This document shows, piece by piece, positions 1-6,631 of a stretch of 23,165 nt of DNA. The DNA comes from Chlamydiales bacterium (lineage in GTDB: Bacteria > Chlamydiota > Chlamydiia > Chlamydiales > JAACFD01). A model generated the notes under the pieces. The model had not been told where the DNA came from and searched no databases. It worked only from the letters and a program-made list of their open reading frames with translations. The number at the start of each line of letters is the position of its first letter. Positions within the stretch are counted from its first letter, which is position 1. Position numbers and translations under genes: made by a program. The stretch covers positions 1 through 23,165 of the forward strand of contig JAACFD010000006.1 in assembly GCA_009937555.1 (NCBI GenBank), written 5' to 3'.

Positions 1-1544
1 GGCAAATATCCCCACCCAAAGGATAAGTTAGATAAATCTGTCTTTTGTACTGCCAGATCCAGAGATAATTGCTTCCCATCCTTCTCCAGAAAATCCCAGG
101 AAATATCGCCATTAAAACTACCAACTTTCAAGCTAAAACTCTTAGACTGAGCGATTAAATTTTCAGCTTTAAAATCACTACTATAAATTTTAGAAAGTTT
201 CCCGTTATCTAATAATAGAGTGTACTTCCCGTAAAAATCTCCATCTGAAATTTCCCAGCTAGTACTGTCTTCTTTAGAATATGGGAAAGCAAAACTAATT
301 AGATCAGCAGGAAAAGCATAAAAGCTAAACTCCAGCACTTGCTTGTTAAGCTCTAACTCTTTAAACACATAAGAAACAAGAGCATCCCTCTTACTTTCCT
401 CTTGAAGACTTAAGCTGCCTTGTATGTTTCTAAAAAACTGATGGTTAAGAAAACTGCGGCCATTTAGAGAAAAGTTTATTCCCCCTTCGGGGTTACTTGC
501 TTTTCCATGAAAGTCAAATATTAAATCACTTCCAGCTTTTCTTTCTGCTCTCCCCATTAAAGCATCAAGCCTTATATCCTCATTCTCCAAACCTTTAAAA
601 ACAAGAATGCTTTGATTGTCTAGAAAATCAAAGCGCTGTATAGCGTCAAGTAGTTGCTGGCTAAGTGTTACATCTTCTCCCACTTCTTCAACTCTTTGCA
701 GCGCTGTCCTTATCATGGGACTAATCTCACAAGCTACTTTAGACAAGTGTAGGTTATAAGAGGGATGACTTAAGTCTAGATGGCTAATATCTAAAGCGCT
801 ATTGCCAATTCGAAGCCTAGAACCTGCAAAAAGATCAAAGCTAAAGCTTCCATTTACAATTCCTTTTGTTACTTTGCCAAAAACATTCCCTGGATAAGTT
901 AAAGAGAGCAAATGACTTAATTTCTCTACTGGAGTTTCACTAAAGGTACTGTCAAATGCCAAGTAATGGTAACGATCTGATACGTCCAACTCTAAATATT
1001 GAGGATGATTCCCTTCAGACTCAAAAGCTACTTTTACATAAAAGTCGCTACTATCTCGGATTTTTTGCTCGAGGTCCAGAGTAAATTTCACCTCTTTATC
1101 TTGCTCACCCCTTAACAAGCAGCTTGCCTGATTAATAGACAACTTAGGATAGACGTGGAACATACTAGACAGTTTTGAAGAAGGGGTTGTGATACCTTTT
1201 AATAAGCCATCAATACTGCTAGTAGTAAGTTTAGATTGGTTCAGAAAAAAATCAACAAGGATACGCCTATTCCAGACTTCTAGCTGGTAGTTAACTTCAA
1301 GTTCCCCTTCAAAGGATAAGCTTTTATCCTCAGCATCCTGATTTTTAACTCCTTTTAGAATGAAACCATCTTTAGTAAATTCTAGCTCCCGATACTCAAG
1401 AACTACCCCTAAATAGTTTTGAGAGGCTCTTTCTAATTGAATATCTACAAGTAGGGCAATGAACTCTTGGCTAAAAGTCACTAAAGTAGAAATGAGTATA
1501 AAACCTACTAGCAGTATTTTTTTATTTAAGGATACTTTTGCCAT
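1..1544 (-). CDS. Large envelope protein, N-terminal part, possibly AsmA/TamB-like (partial)
   Basis: An open frame runs on the minus strand from the ATG at 1544-1542 to the window edge without a stop (514 complete codons), so the gene continues beyond position 1. Residues about 10-24 form a hydrophobic segment after a short basic start (MAKVSLNKK), giving a signal anchor or single membrane span. What follows is soluble, with alternating hydrophobic residues suggesting beta structure, and residues 45-115 run as a repetitive 'V.LEYRELEF..DGF.LKGV' style that recalls the N-terminus of AsmA/TamB-like lipid-transfer proteins of the Gram-negative envelope. That family call is inference from pattern only; no catalytic motif is visible. 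No clear Shine-Dalgarno sequence precedes the ATG. The gene is divergent from the lipoprotein/nqr block. The coding call is firm because the frame is so long; the function is not. Confidence 0.7.
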   Translation of the reverse strand, partial: MAKVSLNKKILLVGFILISTLVTFSQEFIALLVDIQLERASQNYLGVVLEYRELEFTKDGFILKGVKNQDAEDKSLSFEGELEVNYQLEVWNRRILVDFFLNQSKLTTSSIDGLLKGITTPSSKLSSMFHVYPKLSINQASCLLRGEQDKEVKFTLDLEQKIRDSSDFYVKVAFESEGNHPQYLELDVSDRYHYLAFDSTFSETPVEKLSHLLSLTYPGNVFGKVTKGIVNGSFSFDLFAGSRLRIGNSALDISHLDLSHPSYNLHLSKVACEISPMIRTALQRVEEVGEDVTLSQQLLDAIQRFDFLDNQSILVFKGLENEDIRLDALMGRAERKAGSDLIFDFHGKASNPEGGINFSLNGRSFLNHQFFRNIQGSLSLQEESKRDALVSYVFKELELNKQVLEFSFYAFPADLISFAFPYSKEDSTSWEISDGDFYGKYTLLLDNGKLSKIYSSDFKAENLIAQSKSFSLKVGSFNGDISWDFLEKDGKQLSLDLAVQKTDLSNLSFGWGYL

Positions 1545-1591
1545 TTAACTATTTATGCACTAGATAATTATCATAAGAAGGAAGCTTTTTT

Positions 1592-1617
1592 CTACTGGTC
1601 ATTATACTGAACAGTAG
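1592..1617. repeat. Small inverted repeat in divergent promoter region
   Basis: CTACTG (1592-1597) and CAGTAG (1612-1617) form 6-bp inverted arms around a 14-nt centre. The centre contains TATAAT read on the minus strand (1606-1601), which could be the -10 of the minus-strand envelope gene, although no good -35 stands upstream of it. It may be an operator or chance. Confidence 0.25.
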
Positions 1618-1643
1618 CATTATTTCCATGTTTAAAAAATATT

Positions 1644-1672
1644 TTGAGGCCAATGACTAAATTTCGTATAGT
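1644..1672 (+). promoter_or_regulatory. Sigma-70-type promoter for the lipoprotein gene
   Basis: TTGAGG (1644-1649) and TATAGT (1667-1672) are separated by exactly 17 bp, a good match to a housekeeping sigma (chlamydial sigma66) promoter. A transcript would start near 1679, about 27 nt before the TTG start codon at 1706. It may also serve the downstream nqr genes. Confidence 0.55.
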
Positions 1673-1705
1673 TTACAAAAAATAATCTACATCAGGAATA
1701 AAACT

Positions 1706-2278
1706 TTGGATAAAATAATAGCTACTTTCTTTCTAGTTTTTGTTCTTTTTCTTTCTTCATGTGACAAGAGAGAAGAGGCTAAAATAAAAACTTACCGTCT
1801 AGCAAAGGTCCCAGAGGAAAAGCTTCAAACAAATCAAAATCCTCAGTCCTTTAGTCACAGTAACTCTCTATGGCACCCTAAAAACTGGCAAGAGATAGAG
1901 GCAGGATTTATGAGGCAGGCTCTTTTCAAATTAAAAGATGGAGCAAAAGAGTCTTGGGAATGTTCTATTAGCTTTTTACCTGGTGAAAGTGGCTCTGAGA
2001 TAGCAAACATTAACCGTTGGCGTAAACAAATACAACTTGCTCCTATCAGAGAAGAAAATATAGCCTCTTTCCAAAGCGAGTACAATACAAAGCTTGGCCA
2101 AGCCACTATTTTCTCCTTTCTGTCTGATAGTGATAATTCTTTAGCTATTGTAGTTGCTATATTTAAAGATGAGAGCGGAAAACATTTTTTCAAGATGCAA
2201 GGTAAAAATAATCTTGTAAAGCAAGAGCAAGAGAACTTCTTTAAGTTTTTAGATAAACTAGAAAAACTAACCCCTTAA
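1706..2278 (+). CDS. Predicted lipoprotein upstream of nqrB, 190 aa, unknown function
   Basis: Starts with TTG at 1706, supported by AGGA at 1694-1697, 8 nt upstream. The N-terminus is a typical lipoprotein signal: a short basic start, a hydrophobic stretch (residues 4-16) and a lipobox LSSC with the lipidated cysteine at position 19, followed by charged DKREE. The mature part carries 'ANINRWRKQI' (about residues 101-110), a pattern I associate with small hypothetical proteins of the Planctomycetes-Verrucomicrobia-Chlamydiae group ('ANVNRWRGQ'). Family membership is from memory, not a search. The gene has its own upstream promoter and lies 158 bp before nqrB on the same strand, so a link to the Nqr complex is possible but only contextual. 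No enzyme motif is visible. Confidence 0.8.
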   Translation: MDKIIATFFLVFVLFLSSCDKREEAKIKTYRLAKVPEEKLQTNQNPQSFSHSNSLWHPKNWQEIEAGFMRQALFKLKDGAKESWECSISFLPGESGSEIANINRWRKQIQLAPIREENIASFQSEYNTKLGQATIFSFLSDSDNSLAIVVAIFKDESGKHFFKMQGKNNLVKQEQENFFKFLDKLEKLTP

Positions 2279-2328
2279 ATATTTAAAAATGAATAACCTG
2301 AAAAATATCCTCGTTCTTCTATTTAACA

Positions 2329-2357
2329 TTAAACTAAAAAGTACTATCGTCCATAAT
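2329..2357 (+). promoter_or_regulatory. Weak candidate promoter for nqrBCDE
   Basis: In the 158-bp gap before nqrB, CATAAT (2352-2357) is one mismatch from a consensus -10, and TTAAAC (2329-2334) lies 17 bp upstream as a poor -35. No terminator hairpin is visible after the lipoprotein gene, so read-through from its promoter is the alternative. Confidence 0.25.
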
Positions 2358-2436
2358 ACAAAATATTTTATATGAATGGGGTACTAGAAAAATTATTCTG
2401 TGATTTAGCCTAAATAACCTGCGCTTAGGAAAACAT

Positions 2437-3963
2437 ATGTTGCGAAAGATTTTAGATTATAAATTATCATTTTTTGAAAAAGGATCCAAACTCTACCCTC
2501 TCAGACCTCTTGTATCAGCTGCTGATACTTTTTTCTATGAGGTAGCAGAGAATACAAGAAGAGCCCCTCACATCAGAGATGCCGTCGACTTAAAACGTTG
2601 GATGGTCATTGTTGTTACAGCACTACTACCCTGTATCCTTATGGCAATTTGGAATACAGGCATGCAGCAATATGTCTATTCTAGCGGTAACTTTCGCCTA
2701 ATGAGCGAGTTCTTAGAAGCATCAACATCTTTTACAGCCTATAAAGCCTTTGCGATAAAAGATAACCGTTTTTTAGATATTTTAAGGCTTGGGCTACTTG
2801 CTTTTATGCCCGTGGTAGTTATTTCCTATGCTGTTGGAGGCCTTTGGGAAGGAATTTTTGCTCATCTTAGGGGCCATGAAATTGCTGAGGGCTTTTTGGT
2901 AACAGGTATGTTATTTCCTCTATGTCTTCCCCCAACTATTCCTTACTGGATGGTAGCTTTAGGTGTAAGTGCTGGTGTGGTCATCGGAAAAGAGTTATTT
3001 GGCGGAACAGGAATGAATATACTTAACCCTGCTCTTACTTGCCGAGCCTTCCTATATTTTAGTTTTCCTAATAAAATGTCTGGAGATGTCTGGGCAGGAA
3101 CAAACCCAACAGTGATTGCCAACAGTTTAACTAAAATGAACCAAGAAGCTGACTTAGGACCTTTAGACGGTTTTTCTCAGCCAACTGTAGGTGGTTTATT
3201 TAATATTTCCTCAGACATTAAAAGTGTCCACGTTGATGCTATAGCAAGCACAACGATGCATGAAGGAACAAGAAACTTTGATAATCTGCAAAAGTATTTT
3301 GAACTTTATAAGGCAAAAAGCGGCTTAAATTTAAGCCTGAGTGAGCTTAATCCCGATCAGCTCAAAGCATTTGTTACAAGTTCTCTAGAAACTGGAGGAC
3401 TCGCCCTTGCTCCTGAAAACTATCAAGCGGCCTTTGAGTTTGCCTCAATCAACTACGGTCTAGGTAAGTTTTCAGACTGCAATTTATTTTTTGGTAATAT
3501 GCTTGGCTCTATGGGAGAAACCTCTGTGCTTGCTTGCTTAATCGGAGCTTTTATCCTATTAATCACTAGAGTAGGTTCATGGCGCACAATGCTAGCAACT
3601 GCTATTGGAGCCTATGCTACTGCATTAGCCTTCCAAGTTATTAGCTGTTTTGCACTAGATGGTGGTGCATGGAGTGCAGCAAAATTTGCTTACCCAGCTT
3701 ATAAACACTTCTTATGGGGTGGTTTAGCATTTGGATTAGTGTTTATGACAACAGATCCAGTCTCTTCCCCAGCTTTAAATAGAGGGAAGTGGATATATGG
3801 TTTCCTAGTAGGCTTCCTAACTATATTCATACGAGCTGTCAACCCTGCCTTTCCAGAAGGTGTCATGTTAGCAATTTTATTTGGCAATGTCTTTGCTCCT
3901 TTAATTGATCACTACGCATTAAATAACTTTAGGAGAAAATCTCGTGTCTGCAAAGCAAACTAG
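2437..3963 (+). CDS. nqrB: Na+-translocating NADH:quinone reductase subunit B
   Basis: NqrB is a membrane subunit of the sodium-pumping NADH:quinone oxidoreductase; it carries a covalent FMN and contributes to sodium transfer and quinone reduction. The protein (508 aa) shows the family signatures: the VGGLWEGIFAHLRGHE region (about 133-148), GTGMNILNPALTCRAFLYFSFP (about 190-211), FFGNMLGSMGETSVLACLIGA (about 351-371), and the C-terminal FMTTDPVSSP (436-445) with multiple membrane spans. The FMN-bearing threonine should be Thr250, in DGFSQPT, where the usual motif is S/T-G-A-T. About 100 residues between this site and FFGNMLG are extra relative to the roughly 415-residue Vibrio protein; chlamydial NqrB proteins are also about 500 residues as I recall. 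ATG at 2437 follows AGGAAA (2427-2432). The end overlaps nqrC by 20 nt. Confidence 0.95.
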   Translation: MLRKILDYKLSFFEKGSKLYPLRPLVSAADTFFYEVAENTRRAPHIRDAVDLKRWMVIVVTALLPCILMAIWNTGMQQYVYSSGNFRLMSEFLEASTSFTAYKAFAIKDNRFLDILRLGLLAFMPVVVISYAVGGLWEGIFAHLRGHEIAEGFLVTGMLFPLCLPPTIPYWMVALGVSAGVVIGKELFGGTGMNILNPALTCRAFLYFSFPNKMSGDVWAGTNPTVIANSLTKMNQEADLGPLDGFSQPTVGGLFNISSDIKSVHVDAIASTTMHEGTRNFDNLQKYFELYKAKSGLNLSLSELNPDQLKAFVTSSLETGGLALAPENYQAAFEFASINYGLGKFSDCNLFFGNMLGSMGETSVLACLIGAFILLITRVGSWRTMLATAIGAYATALAFQVISCFALDGGAWSAAKFAYPAYKHFLWGGLAFGLVFMTTDPVSSPALNRGKWIYGFLVGFLTIFIRAVNPAFPEGVMLAILFGNVFAPLIDHYALNNFRRKSRVCKAN

Positions 3964-4837
3964 CAATACCACTACTTATATTTTTATAATTGTATTATGT
4001 GCTTTATGTGCATTTTCTCTAGCTATGATTTCCTCTATGCTTAAAGAGACACAAGAAACAGCAGTGGTTCTTGATCAAAGTAAGCAGATGCTAATGGCAG
4101 CTAAGATTATCCACCCTGAAGGTTACTTCATTAAACAAAGCAGCAAAGACAGTAAAAACTTACTTCCTGCTAAGTATAATAGAGCTAAAAAAACCTTAGA
4201 GCTTTCTGAGAAAACTGAACCAGCTAACTCTGATGATATTTTTGACATCTTTACTAATCGCTTAAAAGCAAAACTCGTTAATGAAGCTGGCGACCTATAT
4301 ACTTTTGAAGAAGCTAAGGTAAACTTTCAAGACTATATCAGTGAAAATCAAGCGTCCGGTTTTGCTCACCTCCAACATCGCTTAATTTATGAAATTTACT
4401 CAGAAGACATGAGCTCAATAGAAGGTTATTTAGTTCCTGTAAATGGCTTTGGGCTATGGGGTCCTATCTACGGTTACCTTGCAATAGATAGTGACGCTCA
4501 ATATGTTAAAGGGATATCTTGGTACAATCAAAAAGAAACACCTGGCTTAGGAGCAAATATAGCCGAGCCATGGTGGCAAGAACAGTTTGTTGGCAAAACT
4601 ATATTCCAAGCTCCTAATGCAGGAGAAGCTCAAGACTTTTCTACTGCACCACTTGGAATTAATGTAGTTAGAGGTAAAGTAATTGATCTTTATGGGACAG
4701 GACCAAAATCAAAAAATAGTGTCGATGGAATGAGCGGAGCTACTATTACAGGCGATGGTGTAACTAGAGCTTACAAAGAATCTTTAAGTGGCTACAAGAA
4801 TTTCTTAATCAAGTTAGCACAAAAACAATCTAAATAG
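3944..4837 (+). CDS. nqrC: Na+-translocating NADH:quinone reductase subunit C
   Basis: NqrC carries a covalently bound FMN on the outer face of the membrane and passes electrons within the complex. The protein (297 aa) has one N-terminal membrane span (about residues 11-33) and then a soluble domain. The family motif GFGLWGPIYGYLA is at 168-180 and ETPGLG at 198-203. The flavinylation motif DGMSGAT (261-267) is canonical, so Thr267 is the expected phosphoester attachment site for an ApbE-type flavin transferase encoded elsewhere. The start is GTG at 3944, inside the nqrB 3' end, preceded by AGGAG (3931-3935); this gives a 20-nt overlap and likely translational coupling. Confidence 0.95.
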   Translation: MSAKQTSNTTTYIFIIVLCALCAFSLAMISSMLKETQETAVVLDQSKQMLMAAKIIHPEGYFIKQSSKDSKNLLPAKYNRAKKTLELSEKTEPANSDDIFDIFTNRLKAKLVNEAGDLYTFEEAKVNFQDYISENQASGFAHLQHRLIYEIYSEDMSSIEGYLVPVNGFGLWGPIYGYLAIDSDAQYVKGISWYNQKETPGLGANIAEPWWQEQFVGKTIFQAPNAGEAQDFSTAPLGINVVRGKVIDLYGTGPKSKNSVDGMSGATITGDGVTRAYKESLSGYKNFLIKLAQKQSK

Positions 4838-4846
4838 GGTAATAGT

Positions 4847-5482
4847 ATGGCAAGTAAAACTCCTTTAGCACAATACTTCACCGAGCAAATATGGAAAGAG
4901 AACCAAGTCCTAGTTGCCATATTAGGGATATGTTCAGCCCTAGCTGTTACTACTAGCCTACCTATTGCTTTAACTATGACAGCTGCTGTATGCTTTGTTA
5001 CTGCATGCTCATCATTTTGTGTCTCCCTTATCAGAAAGTTTACGCCAGATAGTGTACGTATGATTGCACAGCTAGCAGTCATTTCTACTTTTGTAACTAT
5101 TGTTGATCAAATCCTTAAAGCTCACTTCTTTGAATTATGGAAACAGCTAACTGTATTCATTGCACTTATTATCACAAACTGCCTTGTTATGGGAAGAGCA
5201 GAAGGAATGGCAAGAAATGTTGGACCAATCCCTGCTTTTCTTGATGGCCTAGGAGCTGGCTTAGGCTATGGTATTGTTTTATGTATTGTAGCATTTTTAA
5301 GAGAGCTTTTTGGCTTTGGAACATTATTTGGAATCCAAATAATTCCTGAAAGCTTCTATGCAAGTGCAGCACACCCTGATCTCTATCAAAATAATGGTCT
5401 TATGGTTCTACCACCATCTGCTTTTGTCATACTAGGGTTTATGGTTTGGATCGCGAAAGTAATTAATAAAAAGAGAAGTTAA
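4847..5482 (+). CDS. nqrD: Na+-translocating NADH:quinone reductase subunit D
   Basis: NqrD is an integral membrane subunit (211 aa, about six spans) that pairs with NqrE as two inverted halves holding a [2Fe-2S] cluster in the membrane. The cluster-ligand cysteines known from Vibrio cholerae (Cys29 and Cys112) are found at exactly those positions here, in LGICSA and ITNCLVMGRAE. The RMIAQLAVI...VDQILKA segment (71-92) is also typical of the family. The ATG lies 9 nt after the nqrC stop with only an AGGG-like ribosome site overlapping that stop, so it is probably coupled to nqrC translation. Confidence 0.95.
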   Translation: MASKTPLAQYFTEQIWKENQVLVAILGICSALAVTTSLPIALTMTAAVCFVTACSSFCVSLIRKFTPDSVRMIAQLAVISTFVTIVDQILKAHFFELWKQLTVFIALIITNCLVMGRAEGMARNVGPIPAFLDGLGAGLGYGIVLCIVAFLRELFGFGTLFGIQIIPESFYASAAHPDLYQNNGLMVLPPSAFVILGFMVWIAKVINKKRS

Positions 5483-5492
5483 GGAGAAGATT

Positions 5493-6212
5493 ATGGATTT
5501 AATGGGTGAATATACGGTTTTGAGCCTTCTCGGCATCATGATCCAGTCTGTCTTTATTGAAAACTTCTTGCTAGCAAACTTCTTAGGTATGTGTACTTAC
5601 CTAGCATGTTCGAATAGACTTTCGACTGCAAATGGCCTAGGTGTAGCTGTAGTATTTGTTACTGCTATGTCAGGAATGCTTAACTGGGGCGTTCACCATT
5701 TTGTGACTACGCCAGGAGCTCTAAGTTGGCTATCTATATTTGGCATTGATGCCTCTAATGTAGATTTAAACTTCTTAGAATTTTTAATTTTTATATCTGT
5801 TATTGCAGCATTTGTTCAGGTACTAGAAATTATAATCGAAAGGTTTTCTCCTTCACTTTACAACGCTCTAGGAGCTTATCTACCCCTAATTACAGTAAAC
5901 TGTGCCATACTGGGAACATCTTTGTTTGCTGTAACAAGGGCTTACCCATTCTTACCTAACCTTTTTTATGTCATTGGTTCTGGATTAGGTTGGTGGTTAG
6001 CTATTGCTTTGATTGCAGCAATTAGAGAAAAGCTATCTTATTCAGATATTTTCCCTGAGCTTCAAGGCATTGCTATTACTTTTATTATGACAGGTCTAAT
6101 GTCAATGGCATTCATGGGTTTCACAGGTGTAAACTTAAAAGACCCTGTAAAAGATAGCCCAAGAATTCCTAAAGATAGTATTCAAACTAGAATAGAACAA
6201 ATAAGTAAGTAG
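5493..6212 (+). CDS. nqrE: Na+-translocating NADH:quinone reductase subunit E
   Basis: NqrE (239 aa) is the partner of NqrD in the membrane core. Cys34 in NFLGMCTYLA and Cys137 in LITVNCAILG correspond to the two NqrE cysteines that ligate the [2Fe-2S] cluster in Vibrio (Cys26 and Cys120). The protein is longer than the roughly 200-residue Vibrio subunit, with about eight extra residues at the N-terminus and a polar C-terminal tail of about 30 residues ending in IRTRIEQISK-like charged sequence. AAGGAG at 5481-5486 stands 6 nt before ATG 5493; a second ATG at 5502 is possible but less well placed. It is the last nqr gene of this block: nqrF does not follow. Confidence 0.95.
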   Translation: MDLMGEYTVLSLLGIMIQSVFIENFLLANFLGMCTYLACSNRLSTANGLGVAVVFVTAMSGMLNWGVHHFVTTPGALSWLSIFGIDASNVDLNFLEFLIFISVIAAFVQVLEIIIERFSPSLYNALGAYLPLITVNCAILGTSLFAVTRAYPFLPNLFYVIGSGLGWWLAIALIAAIREKLSYSDIFPELQGIAITFIMTGLMSMAFMGFTGVNLKDPVKDSPRIPKDSIQTRIEQISK

Positions 6213-6252
6213 CATAAACTACCTAAATTCTAGTCTATAGATACATAACAAC

Positions 6253-6328
6253 AGATTTCTTCAATAAATCTCTTTACTTTTAGCACCTATAAAGTTGATA
6301 ATCTGACCAGTCTTTTCATGGGAAAAGA
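6253..6328 (+). terminator. Two weak stem-loops after nqrE, possible nqr terminator
   Basis: AGATTT (6253-6258) pairs with AAATCT (6266-6271) across a 7-nt loop and is followed by CTTTACTTTT. Further on, TCTTTTC (6311-6317) pairs with GAAAAGA (6322-6328) across the tetraloop ATGG and is followed by TATTTGTTT. Both stems are AT-rich and would be weak terminators. The second lies 30 nt before the start of the small ORF at 6359, so it could instead be a leader hairpin. Confidence 0.3.
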
Positions 6329-6358
6329 TATTTGTTTAAACTTTACAGGGAGGCTATT

Positions 6359-6631
6359 ATGGCTACTACAGGTTTAGATCAACTACTAAATCGAGGGGAG
6401 AGTACATTTGCTGAGTTAGCAAACACTGCAGCATATGACTACCAACGCAGTCCAGAGAGTTCTTATATTGGAAGCGTTAAGTTAGAAACTACTTCAGATT
6501 TCCCAACAATAGCAGCTACGACAGAAACTACCTTCCATACACTGAGTCAGAATTGGCCAGAGGAAAATTATAATAGGCCTTCTTATATACCAGGAAGGTT
6601 TGGAGATGATGACAACGTACTATGGGCATAG
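6359..6631 (+). CDS. Small protein of unknown function, 90 aa
   Basis: I do not recognise this gene. Translation from ATG 6359 is supported by a near-perfect ribosome site, GGGAGG at 6348-6353, 5 nt upstream; a longer frame from TTG 6332 has no such support. The product is acidic and rich in Thr, Ser and Ala at the start (MATTGLDQLL), with aromatic and Pro residues in the second half (NWPEENYNRPSYIPG), and no signal peptide, membrane span or known motif. It follows nqrE by 146 nt on the same strand. Its last 49 nt overlap the 3' end of the convergent gcvP. The overlapping part of GcvP is a tail beyond the usual family end, so the small ORF may have priority there. Possible roles (secreted effector, small regulator) are unsupported. 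Confidence 0.55.
   Translation: MATTGLDQLLNRGESTFAELANTAAYDYQRSPESSYIGSVKLETTSDFPTIAATTETTFHTLSQNWPEENYNRPSYIPGRFGDDDNVLWA

Noticed and set aside
1855..2193. 112-codon open frame antisense to the lipoprotein gene
   Set aside because: It lies wholly within a gene with lipobox, ribosome site and promoter, and its translation shows no motif or start signal.
4792..5082. 96-codon minus-strand frame over the nqrC/nqrD junction
   Set aside because: Opposite strand of two certain genes; no ribosome site and no recognisable product.
6332..6358. TTG start extending the small ORF by nine codons
   Set aside because: The strong GGGAGG ribosome site lies inside this extension and points to ATG 6359.
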